From positions 1 through 39,644 of IMG/VR virus record IMGVR_UViG_3300031753_000300: a stretch of 39,644 nt of DNA; one strand, written 5' to 3'. Origin of the DNA: a virus. The position numbers and the translations under genes were made by a program. Positions within the stretch are counted from its first letter, which is position 1; every line of letters starts with the position of its first letter. The notes beneath the pieces were generated by a model. It was not told the origin of the DNA, did no database searches, and was given only the letters and a program-made list of their open reading frames with translations. Of the stretch, positions 22,550-29,073 are shown in pieces.

Positions 22550-22953
22550 CAGGAGCCCTTGCCTGTCTGCCCGCCGGCGCTGGCACCCTTCACAGGCACG
22601 GGCGACTCTGCCGGCACCTCGGAGCTCGCCGGCGTCTCTGACTGCTCGCCGGCGTCAGGCTCGCCTTCGGGCTCCCCTTCCGCCGCGGCCTCTGGCTCGG
22701 CGGCTGCCGTCGGATGGGGGGCGTCGGGGACATTCCCGGCGAATACCGGGAACGCGGTCGGCTCTGCCGTCGGGGCGCGCAGGTACATCAGACCCGTCTT
22801 CCCGTCGGCGTCGGGCTTCGTCTTCGGGACGTCGATGTAGGAGGTGCCGTCGAAGAAGTGGGCGACCACACCCGCCTCGGTCTCCACGGTCATCACGATC
22901 TCTCTCTCGGCCGCGCCGAGGCGCTTTGCGAGGTTCTCGAGGTCGACAGTCAT
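22549..22953 (-). CDS. Hypothetical head-module protein with acidic disordered tail
   Basis: The first 75 residues of this 134-residue protein form a small alpha/beta unit (LENLAKRLGAAEREIVMTVETEAG, VVAHFFDGTSYIDVPKTKPD). The remainder is Pro/Ala/Glu-rich low complexity (AAEPEAAAEGEPEGEPD), probably unfolded. It lies between the portal region and the protease/capsid gene, overlapping the latter by 1 nt (TGATG). A scaffold-like or chaperone role is possible given the acidic tail and location. No family is recognised. Confidence 0.55.
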   Translation of the reverse strand: MTVDLENLAKRLGAAEREIVMTVETEAGVVAHFFDGTSYIDVPKTKPDADGKTGLMYLRAPTAEPTAFPVFAGNVPDAPHPTAAAEPEAAAEGEPEGEPDAGEQSETPASSEVPAESPVPVKGASAGGQTGKGS

Positions 22954-22962
22954 GGCTTCCTT

Positions 22963-23064
22963 TCAGCCCCGTGTCCGCTTTTGGGGATGGGGATGGGGTG
23001 CTCTGATCCGGTGCTTCTTCTTCTTCGGTGCATGCGGAGAAGGGCGCTTCTTCTTGGTGGCCAT
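22963..23064 (-). CDS. 33-residue highly basic peptide coupled to the portal gene
   Basis: ATG 23064 overlaps the portal stop as TGATG. The peptide (MATKKKRPSPHAPKKKKHRI and 13 more residues, ending QKRTRG) is about half Lys, Arg and His. Codon use is restricted but the start overlap is the same type used by real genes here. It could bind nucleic acid, act in packaging, or be a translation-coupling leader for the next gene. It could also be a chance ORF, being short and without homology evidence. Confidence 0.45.
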   Translation of the reverse strand: MATKKKRPSPHAPKKKKHRIRAPHPHPQKRTRG

Positions 23065-24533
23065 CACATCTTCAGGGACACCTTGAGCGCCCCTGCCTGT
23101 GCTGCGTCGTCCACGAGCCCCGCGATGTCGTCTGCGCGGGATCCGTCGGGCTTGTCGAGGTCGGGGGTGTAGGGGATCCCAACGAACTGCTCCCATGCCT
23201 TCTTCGAGGCCACGCGGGCGGCCGCGGGCTCCATCAGTCCTGCAGCGACCATCCCGATAAGCGACTGAGCCAGCTGGACGAGCACGCCAGCGGTGACGTC
23301 GGAGTCTGAGGCTGCGACCTCGGGCCCATGAACCGACACCGCCTGGGACGAGGGAAGCACCTGGTCGGACGCGCCCGGGACCGGCACGGTGACCGTGGCC
23401 GGCAGGCGCTTCGCCGCCACGGCCTGGTCGACCACATATCGCAGGAGCTCGGTCTGGTGCTCGAGCCAGATGCGTTGTACCGAGCGCACACGTCGGCGGA
23501 TCGGCTCGGCCATCGACAGCGAGGTCGCGCGGTTGGCGCCGTCCGGTTCTGCCAGCCACGTCTTTCCAAGGCCGGCGCCGCCGGCGACGTTGGTGAGAAC
23601 CGTCGAGGCCAGGGCGTTGTCCTCCTGGACCCCCGACTGCGCGAAGGTCGGCTTCCATTCCACACCCTTGTTGTGGACCTCGATCGAGCCCGAGCGCGGC
23701 ACGTGGGTACCGCCCCGGTCCTTGATGAACTTCTCGATCACCTTGCGGTCGCCGTCCACGGTCACGTCCCAGACCATGTAGCGCGCCAGCGCCGTGCGAT
23801 CGACGAGGTTCGAGATCACGGCGTCGTAGTTGTCGAGGTCGTCGATGATCGGCGCCAGGAACGGGTCTCCGCGCTGGTCCGAGACGAGCGTATTGAACGA
23901 CCGCCAGTACTCGACCTCGCCCGATCGGAGACCCGAGAGGTCGTCGACCTGGGCGATGGTGAAGATCAGGTCGGCCGCGCCGAGCTTCGAGATGTGCAGG
24001 CGCGCGGGCCAGAGCACATTCCCTGCCTCGAGTTCGACGTCGGTGACCCGCGTCGGGTCGATCGGGTTGATCCGGCAGACCCCCGTGGTCGGCCCGACGA
24101 GCATCTCGAGGATGGTCTCGCCGTAGATCAGGTGCTCACGCAGGAAGGGCTCCTGCATCGTCCCGATCTTCACCCGGGGGTCGTGCCAGAACTCCTTGGC
24201 GACCTCCATCACGCCCGGGTCGTGGCACTGCACCTTCACGCCGGAGTCCCCGACGCAGAAGGCAACGTACGTGTCGATGACCGCCCTGGCCATCGGGTTC
24301 AGCCTGTAGGAGGCGACCGAATAAGCCCGCAGCTTCTCCCGGGTCCAGATGGGGATCTGGCGCCCCGTCTGGCCCACCCGGACAAATCCAGCGTCCCCGT
24401 CGATCGGGTCGACCCCGTAGGTGCCGGCGGCGCCCGTGGCGATCAGCTGGTCGATCGTCGCCTCTGTCGCGCGCATCCCGGCTGTCGGCGGGCTCGCCTC
24501 GGTCACCCGCGAGGGAAAGAGCAGCGAGCGCAT
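23064..24533 (-). CDS. Portal protein
   Basis: The 489-residue protein forms the dodecameric DNA gate at one capsid vertex. It carries portal patterns: REKLRAYSVASYRLNPMARAVIDTYVAFCVGDSG, then EFWHDPRVKIGTMQEPFLREHLIYGETIL, and the wing/stem region GEVEYWRSFNTLVSDQRGDPFLAPIIDDLDNYDAVISN by helices. The C-terminus has TSLSMAEPIRRRVRSVQRIWLEHQTELLRYVVDQAV, typical of the crown/stem helices of SPP1-type portals. It lies directly after the terminase and a small membrane gene, the standard position. Starts ATG 24533 in a TGATG overlap. Confidence 0.9.
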   Translation of the reverse strand: MRSLLFPSRVTEASPPTAGMRATEATIDQLIATGAAGTYGVDPIDGDAGFVRVGQTGRQIPIWTREKLRAYSVASYRLNPMARAVIDTYVAFCVGDSGVKVQCHDPGVMEVAKEFWHDPRVKIGTMQEPFLREHLIYGETILEMLVGPTTGVCRINPIDPTRVTDVELEAGNVLWPARLHISKLGAADLIFTIAQVDDLSGLRSGEVEYWRSFNTLVSDQRGDPFLAPIIDDLDNYDAVISNLVDRTALARYMVWDVTVDGDRKVIEKFIKDRGGTHVPRSGSIEVHNKGVEWKPTFAQSGVQEDNALASTVLTNVAGGAGLGKTWLAEPDGANRATSLSMAEPIRRRVRSVQRIWLEHQTELLRYVVDQAVAAKRLPATVTVPVPGASDQVLPSSQAVSVHGPEVAASDSDVTAGVLVQLAQSLIGMVAAGLMEPAAARVASKKAWEQFVGIPYTPDLDKPDGSRADDIAGLVDDAAQAGALKVSLKM

Positions 24534-24724
24534 CAGTGCGGTTCTTCTTCAGCCGGCACATCGGGCGCATTGCCGCGGGCGACCGCCTGTGTGTAGAGCG
24601 CGTACGCGGCCAGAAGCAGCAGGAACGCCAGGACCAGGAGGGCGAGCCTCCAACCGACGAGCTCGGCCACGGCGACCACGAGGCAGAGGCCCCCGAGGAT
24701 GGAGAGCAGGTTGGAGGCGAGCAT
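24533..24724 (-). CDS. 63-residue membrane protein between terminase and portal
   Basis: ATG 24724 overlaps the terminase stop (TGATG) and its own stop overlaps the portal start the same way. Nearly all of the N-terminal 50 residues are hydrophobic: LLSILGGLCLVVAVAELVGW then LALLVLAFLLLLAAYALY, giving two transmembrane helices with a tight Trp/Arg turn. The C-terminus is acidic and soluble (APDVPAEEEPH). Membrane proteins are rarely placed between terminase and portal genes. A membrane-linked packaging or exclusion factor is possible; function unknown. Confidence 0.65.
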   Translation of the reverse strand: MLASNLLSILGGLCLVVAVAELVGWRLALLVLAFLLLLAAYALYTQAVARGNAPDVPAEEEPH

Positions 24725-26400
24725 CAGATCCGGAGCCTCTCTCTCGGTCGGAAGAAGTCGTCTGGCTGGCCATGCTCGACGGCTGCCGTCGCGGGCGACA
24801 GGACCTCCAGGACCGGTGAGACGACGAGCTGCAGCGCCATCACGAGAGCAATGCACGCGTCTATGCGATCGCGGCTCCGGGTCTTCGACAGGCGGGGCCC
24901 GTCTTCGGACTCACGCCAGACGGCCCTCTTCACGTGCTCGGCGAGGACGGGGTCGCCGTTGTGGACCACCCGCGAGGCCCGGATGAGCTCTAGGGCGTTC
25001 CCGCACGCCGGGACCATCCGGGCGCCGGTCTGAGGGAACTCGATCATGGGAAAGCCTTCGTCGGCGAGGTTCTGCGCCGGGAGCTCGAAGAACCGCGGGT
25101 CGTAGGCCACGGCCCGCAGCGGCAGCACGGCTGCGACGTCTCGGATGTAGCTCAGGGCCGAGGCGACGTCGATCCGCTGCCCGTCGAGCTTCCAGATCCG
25201 GGCGTAGACCGGAATCGACCCGTCCGGCAGCAGCTGGGCGGTGATGACAGCCACGCCGTCACGCTTCAGGGCGAAGTCGATCCCCATGACGGCCCGGTGC
25301 TCGCCGGTGAGCTCGGCATCGAACTCGATCGGCCCGGCACACTCGCCCCAGATCCCTGGGTAGTCATCGAGCCACGACTCACCGGTGGTCTCCACCCACT
25401 GGTTCAGGTTGTAGCGGCGGAACTCGTGCCGCGGTGTGGCGGGGTCGTGGAACCTGGCCACCAGGTTCGTAGCCGGGAAGAACACGTCCGCCGCCGGGTT
25501 CGCCTCGTAGATCGCCGAGAGGAGCTGCTCATCGTCCTCGAGGTCCCAGTCCTCGCCCGCCTCGAGCCAGTCGATCAGCGTCTCGTCCGCGGGGTCCGGG
25601 TTGTGACCGCTTTCGATGAGCTGCTTGAGCTCGTAGGAGTCCTCGGCCACTGAACCGAGCCCCCAGGCGCCGGCTGTCGTGATCTCGAGCATCCAGGCGT
25701 CGCTGCGCTTGTAGATGCCACCCTTTATGACCAGGTGGACCCGCTTCTTGTTGCCTACCCATTCGTGTGTCTCGTCCAGTGCCGCGAAGGTCGGCCGCCG
25801 GCCGTCGTTCGTGCCGGCGACGGCAGCCACGCGGTACAGCGTCCCGATCGTGCCGTCCTTGAACTGCATCTCGGTCTCGAAGACCTCGATGAACTCCTCG
25901 AGGGGACCCTCCTTGACCATCGCCGAGGCCGCCGAGTACAGGAGGTTCGCCTGCTCGTAGGACGCCGCCGCCACGGGGATGTCCGGCGAGGTGCGCCGGC
26001 GCCCTCTGGGTTTGCCGGTGTCGGTCCAGCCCCCGAACGCGACGGGCCCGGCGAATTCGGCGAGCGAGATCGCCGCCGAGATCTCGGTCTTGCCGTCCCC
26101 CTTCGGCCTACCCCGCACGACGCGCCGCCACCGGCGGGCCCCGTCGGCTCGGAGCTCGTACGCCCGATAGATGAAGGCCTTCTGGTCGGGCCGCAGCCGG
26201 AAGGGCTTGCCCAAGAAGTCGCCCGGGCCGTGGACCAGGTTGGTCTCGATCCACCTGCAGACGACGGGCCCGAGGGTCGGAGGGAGGTCAGGCCTTGCGG
26301 GCCTGCGGCGGGGAGCGGCGCGCTTGCGAGCCGCCGACGTCGATGACCTTGCGGGGGTCCTCTTCCTCGCCGGAGTCGCCGCCGTCTTCGCCGTTGTCAT
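24724..26400 (-). CDS. terL: Terminase large subunit
   Basis: The 558-residue ATP-driven packaging motor has an N-terminal ATPase with Walker A GRPKGDGKT (97-105), Walker B FAALDE (Asp209, Glu210) and a coupling region. The C-terminal RNase H-like nuclease has acidic residues Asp375 (MGIDFALKRDG), Asp434 (YDPRFFE) and Asp511/Asp514 (RDRIDACIA). The first 40 residues are a basic, disordered extension. ATG 26400 gives a 113-nt overlap with the small terminase gene; no good later start before the conserved region is seen, so the overlap is probably real. It is followed by the small membrane gene and the portal. Confidence 0.95.
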   Translation of the reverse strand: MTTAKTAATPARKRTPARSSTSAARKRAAPRRRPARPDLPPTLGPVVCRWIETNLVHGPGDFLGKPFRLRPDQKAFIYRAYELRADGARRWRRVVRGRPKGDGKTEISAAISLAEFAGPVAFGGWTDTGKPRGRRRTSPDIPVAAASYEQANLLYSAASAMVKEGPLEEFIEVFETEMQFKDGTIGTLYRVAAVAGTNDGRRPTFAALDETHEWVGNKKRVHLVIKGGIYKRSDAWMLEITTAGAWGLGSVAEDSYELKQLIESGHNPDPADETLIDWLEAGEDWDLEDDEQLLSAIYEANPAADVFFPATNLVARFHDPATPRHEFRRYNLNQWVETTGESWLDDYPGIWGECAGPIEFDAELTGEHRAVMGIDFALKRDGVAVITAQLLPDGSIPVYARIWKLDGQRIDVASALSYIRDVAAVLPLRAVAYDPRFFELPAQNLADEGFPMIEFPQTGARMVPACGNALELIRASRVVHNGDPVLAEHVKRAVWRESEDGPRLSKTRSRDRIDACIALVMALQLVVSPVLEVLSPATAAVEHGQPDDFFRPRERLRI

Positions 26401-26869
26401 TGAGCCCCTCTGCGAGCTCGTCGAGCGAGCGCTTGGCCTGGCCGAAGCTGATCCCGAGATCGAGCATCGACTTCGGGTTCAGGCCGTTGCGGTCCTCGAG
26501 CTGGCGGATCTCGGATTCGACCGTGGAGAGCCGGGCATAGAGCGGGTGCATCCGGTCCTGGCCCTGCGAACCCTCGACGACGGGCTGGTTCCTGACGATG
26601 AGGGCGATGATCTCCCGCTCGTCCCGGAGGTCGAAGAGCCGGCGGAGCTCCGGTTCGTGCAGCGCCCGGTCGACTGCCGCCATGATCGGGTGGATCCAGA
26701 CGGCCCTCCACTCGGCCTTGGTCGCCGGCCGCCAGTGGGAAGAGGGCCCTGGAGGTTCGACGGGCAGATGGGCCACCCCGGCTGGGACGACCGACCGGCC
26801 GGCCGGCGGCTTCTTCGGGACATTGCGCCGCTGGCGCTCGCCGTCAGGCTTCGGTCGAGGCCCAGGCAT
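26288..26869 (-). CDS. terS: Terminase small subunit
   Basis: This 193-residue protein starts at ATG 26869 with AAAAGGA upstream; an ORF extending to 27031 has non-coding character. Pattern: PGPRPKPDGERQRRNVPKKPPAG (the basic N-terminus common to P27-type small terminases), a helical core (WRAVWIHPIMAAVDRALHEPELRRLFDLRDERE), then QLEDRNGLNPKSMLDLGI. The C-terminal tail is acidic and disordered. It recognises the packaging site and directs the large subunit. It follows the HNH gene, the order typical of HNH-terS-terL modules in cos-type phages. Confidence 0.85.
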   Translation of the reverse strand: MPGPRPKPDGERQRRNVPKKPPAGRSVVPAGVAHLPVEPPGPSSHWRPATKAEWRAVWIHPIMAAVDRALHEPELRRLFDLRDEREIIALIVRNQPVVEGSQGQDRMHPLYARLSTVESEIRQLEDRNGLNPKSMLDLGISFGQAKRSLDELAEGLNDNGEDGGDSGEEEDPRKVIDVGGSQARRSPPQARKA

Positions 26870-26982
26870 TTCGGTCCTTTTGCGAAAAAGTCGCCCGATC
26901 CCAAGCCGAGCTGGTAACCCGTACAGGATTGAAGAGCGCTTGGCTGGTCGGCGAACGGGGTCGGCCGAGACGGACTTTTCTC
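26870..26982. other. Non-coding gap between HNH and terS, candidate packaging (cos) region
   Basis: The 113-bp gap has no convincing ORF. It contains a small dyad CTTTTTCGCAAAAG just before the terS start. In phages with an HNH-terS-terL module, the cos or pac site usually lies in or next to this gap, so it is the first place to look. No direct consensus can be tested by eye. Confidence 0.4.
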
Positions 26983-27288
26983 TCAGGATCTGCGCCGGCG
27001 GCTGCCCTTGCTCGAATTGCAGCGCCGACAAAGCACCTGTCGCTCGGCCTCGTTGCTACCACCGGCCGACAGTGGACGAACATGGTCGGCCGTCAGATCT
27101 TCGGTGGATCTACAGGGCCCCTCGTGTAACCCGCAGCCTCGGCACGCGCAGATCGGCGAGGCGTCGACCACTGCCTTCGCCGTTCGCTTGTCCGCCCACC
27201 GGGTGAGCTGCCTGGGCCGCTCGCAGACCGAGCAGTAGCTGTGCCGGGTGAGCCGGCCGCATCCGCCAAGGCAAAGCCGCCAGGGCAA
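26983..27288 (-). CDS. HNH endonuclease (packaging-associated)
   Basis: This protein of about 101 residues contains a zinc-binding N-terminal pair (CLGGCG, CSVC) and the HNH core LTADHVRPLSAGGSNEAERQ followed by VLCRRCNSSKG, where Asp-His, the Asn and the second Cys pair form the beta-beta-alpha metal site. HNH proteins next to terminase genes stimulate cos cleavage in several phages. The start is uncertain: the ORF is open to 27459, but upstream residues lack family character and overlap the neighbour, so TTG 27288 near LPWRLCLGG is my best guess. About 130 bp upstream then remain without a recognised gene or promoter. Confidence 0.8.
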   Translation of the reverse strand: MPWRLCLGGCGRLTRHSYCSVCERPRQLTRWADKRTAKAVVDASPICACRGCGLHEGPCRSTEDLTADHVRPLSAGGSNEAERQVLCRRCNSSKGSRRRRS

Positions 27289-27418
27289 GAAGGTCAGGCC
27301 TCGAGGTATTCGTGGCGAATGCTCAAGCCGAACCGGCGAGCAGCGACAGAGCAATGACCTTGACCAATCGTAGTACACAGAAGTCGACACCGCTGGTGGA
27401 TGGGTGTGGACGGAGGAT

Positions 27419-27961
27419 TCACGTGGTTGTCGCAGCAGCGCGCTTCGCCTTGAGCTCATTACGCCGATTGATCTCGAAGGGGAGCCGATCGGGCCGACCG
27501 GCTCGATCCCACGCCTTGAGGCACGCGCCGCAGTAGCCAGACACGATCCGGTCGTCAGGCGTGTTGAGCACGTCTCGCTCGCAACATTGGCACTGGCTGA
27601 GCGTCGACTGTCTGTTCTTGAGCTTTGCGCCTGCGTTGATCACCACCGACCGCATCCGGTGAATCCGCTTACAGTGCCCCGAGATCTCGCTCATCGTGCC
27701 GAAGATCTCCTTGAGCTGCTGTTTCAGGAAGTCATCGGTCTCTTGGTGTTCGATCCGGGCCAGCGCCGTAGCGAGCAGTGGATCATCGTCCTGGCCGCGG
27801 ATCTCGGTCGGTCTCGTCGATGGTGGGTAACCATCTGGCTTCATGCCGTACTGGGCGCGTCGCAGCAGGTCGTAGATGGCGCTTCTGTTGAACTCCTCGA
27901 GGATCTCGCGCGCTTGGACCATCTCTTGGGCAAGCCGATCAGCCCGGTCCTTCAGGCTCAC
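27419..27961 (-). CDS. Unknown protein with C-terminal zinc ribbon
   Basis: The N-terminal 125 residues of this 180-residue protein are helical (RADRLAQEMVQAREILEEFNRSAI, TALARIEHQETDDFLKQQLKEIF). The C-terminal part has a four-Cys site (CQCCERDV and later YCGACLKAW) of zinc-ribbon type, then a basic tail ending KAKRAAATTT. It starts at GTG 27961 overlapping the previous stop (GTGA). Similar coiled-coil plus zinc-ribbon proteins occur in actinophage early regions with no known role. DNA or RNA binding is a guess from the ribbon. Confidence 0.6.
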   Translation of the reverse strand: MSLKDRADRLAQEMVQAREILEEFNRSAIYDLLRRAQYGMKPDGYPPSTRPTEIRGQDDDPLLATALARIEHQETDDFLKQQLKEIFGTMSEISGHCKRIHRMRSVVINAGAKLKNRQSTLSQCQCCERDVLNTPDDRIVSGYCGACLKAWDRAGRPDRLPFEINRRNELKAKRAAATTT

Positions 27962-28266
27962 CCTGGCACCACCAACTTGCCAGCTGCAGGGGGCACGACG
28001 AGTCCGGGACCGGTCTGGGCGGCCTTTCTGATGTCCCTGGCCAGGGTGAGGGCTGTATCGCGCTCTAGGACCAACACAACCGTGTCGGTCGGCCTCTGGA
28101 CCCTGATGATCAGGCCTGGCGAGCTGCTCCCGTCCTGGGCATTGAGCATCGTAGGCTGTACGCCCCAGCGCGTCGGCAGCCAGATCGGAGCGGCGAAGAG
28201 CTGTTCCACGGCCTGCTGCTGGAGGGCTGCCTCCTGCTCAGGGGTCAGTTCAGGGGTCTCGTTCAT
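27958..28266 (-). CDS. Unknown phage protein, 102 residues
   Basis: ATG 28266 opens the protein (MNETPELTPEQEAALQQQAV, LFAAPIWLPTRWGVQPTML, TDTVVLVLERDTALTLARDIRKAA), which has a helical N-terminus and a small beta unit. In a corrected reading of the damaged upstream gene, the stop overlaps this ATG as ATGA, the usual junction in this genome. No family is recognised; it belongs to the small-gene cluster between VRR-NUC and HNH. Confidence 0.6.
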   Translation of the reverse strand: MNETPELTPEQEAALQQQAVEQLFAAPIWLPTRWGVQPTMLNAQDGSSSPGLIIRVQRPTDTVVLVLERDTALTLARDIRKAAQTGPGLVVPPAAGKLVVPG

Positions 28267-28396
28267 ACCAGCCACCAGATCGCCCCCCCCCCAGAGCGCC
28301 GACGAACAGGATGATGGCGACGACGCAGAACAGGACAGCCCTCGCCTCGAACTCCAGGGCCTGAGCCTCCAGGAAGTGGGCCTTGGCCCTGTCCAT
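28250..28396 (-). CDS. 48-residue membrane ORF surviving in the disrupted gene
   Basis: If the sequence is correct as given, the only sound start in the hydrophobic frame is ATG 28396. It gives MDRAKAHFLEAQALEFEARA followed by one transmembrane helix and a tail GGGRSGGWYERDP that overlaps the next gene by 17 nt. It has no clear ribosome binding site. It is more likely the remnant of the longer gene than an independent gene. Confidence 0.35.
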   Translation of the reverse strand: MDRAKAHFLEAQALEFEARAVLFCVVAIILFVGALGGGRSGGWYERDP

Positions 28397-28512
28397 GGCA
28401 TCGTTCGTGGCAATGATCTCGTCATAGCGGCGGTCCCGAGCTGCTTTCTGGCTTCCACCTCCTGCGAACCCATCACGTTGCCCGCGGACCGGGCTATGTC
28501 TTCGAAAGTCAC
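28263..28512 (-). pseudogene. Small membrane-protein gene disrupted by two apparent 1-base losses
   Basis: GTG 28512 (overlapping the VRR-NUC stop as GTGA) opens MTFEDIARSAGNVMGSQEVE and continues to KQLG. The natural sequence then continues in the -1 frame: DRRYDEIIATNDAMDRAKAHF, then a transmembrane helix VLFCVVAIILFVGAL. Adding one G to the GGG at 28435-28437 joins the two. At the G10 run (28283-28292) another added G would give GGGAIWWLV and a TGA overlapping the next ATG as ATGA. So two single-base losses, both in G-runs, are needed to explain the data. They may be sequencing errors in homopolymers or true inactivation. Confidence 0.6.
28283..28292. repeat. C10 homopolymer tract
   Basis: Ten consecutive C on the plus strand (G10 in the coding strand) lie near the end of the disrupted membrane gene. 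It is the longest homopolymer in the window; a C9 run at 32342-32350 is the other long one. Such tracts are prone both to sequencing miscalls and to slipped-strand length change. Confidence 0.9.
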
Positions 28513-28880
28513 TTGAGCACCTCCAGGATCTTGTCGAAATCCGACGGCCGCCACGTGTAGACGCTGATGGCGCACGCGGAGGCCTGCGCGACGAGCGCTA
28601 ACGCGCCGAGCCAGTGACGCTGTGGCGTTGACACCTTGCCCTTCTCGGTCTTGAGCTCAGCGAAGATGACCCGCCGATCGCCGTTCGGCAGGCACCTGAC
28701 CATCGTGAGGTCCGGGAAGCCGGCCTGGGAATGGACCGAACTCCACGGGTGGTAGACGAGCCAGCCGCGCTGTCTCGCGAGAGCGACGACGTCACGCTGT
28801 AGATGCTTCTCGGTGACGGTCTGGTCCAGCATCTGTCGACCGGCCGAGCGCGTCACGACAACGGCCGCTTTCTGTGACAT
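28509..28880 (-). CDS. VRR-NUC domain nuclease
   Basis: This 123-residue stand-alone VRR-NUC (PD-(D/E)XK type) protein shows Glu24 (TEKHLQRDVVALARQRGW), Asp57 (QAGFPDLTMVR), Glu75 and Lys77 (IFAELKTEKGK), and Gln87 (TPQRHWL). Stand-alone phage VRR-NUC proteins cleave branched DNA in a manner like Holliday-junction resolvases. It is the first gene downstream of the iteron region, and its ATG lies at the edge of the last repeat copy. A role in replication or recombination of the phage genome fits its place beside the replication ATPase. Confidence 0.88.
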   Translation of the reverse strand: MSQKAAVVVTRSAGRQMLDQTVTEKHLQRDVVALARQRGWLVYHPWSSVHSQAGFPDLTMVRCLPNGDRRVIFAELKTEKGKVSTPQRHWLGALALVAQASACAISVYTWRPSDFDKILEVLK

Positions 28881-28882
28881 TC

Positions 28883-29071
28883 ACCTGTTCCCAAAATCGC
28901 GGAACAGGTCGGCCGATTTCGGGGGTATTGACCTGTTCCCAGCGACCATGGCTCCCAGGCACGACCGTTCCCGTTCTCGGCCCTATAGGGCCGAGAACGC
29001 GTCGGGAACAGGTCGGTGCCAGCGAGGTCGCCACCCGTTCCGGGAACAGGTGGGAACAGGTGGGAACAGGT
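28883..29071. repeat. Iteron-type region: seven copies of GGGAACAGGT in both orientations
   Basis: This 193-bp gap between the replication ATPase and VRR-NUC holds GGGAACAGGT at 29004-29013, 29042-29051, 29052-29061 and 29062-29071, a 9-base copy at 28901-28909, and inverted copies at 28883-28892 and 28931-28940. Degenerate inverted copies lie at 28964-28972 and 29033-29042. The last three direct copies are head to tail with a 10-bp period, one helical turn. A 28-bp palindrome sits in the middle. Such arrays are typical of initiator-bound replication origins or multi-site operators. I see no ORF with coding character here. Confidence 0.8.
28972..28999. repeat. Perfect 28-bp palindrome within the iteron region
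   Basis: The half-site CGTTCTCGGCCCTA is followed at once by its exact reverse complement, with centre TA. Outside it, GTTCCC at 28967 and GGGAAC at 29004 continue the dyad imperfectly, so the repeat motif is itself arranged around the palindrome. It could extrude as a cruciform or be bound by a dimeric regulator or initiator. Confidence 0.85.
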
Positions 29072-29073
29072 GG

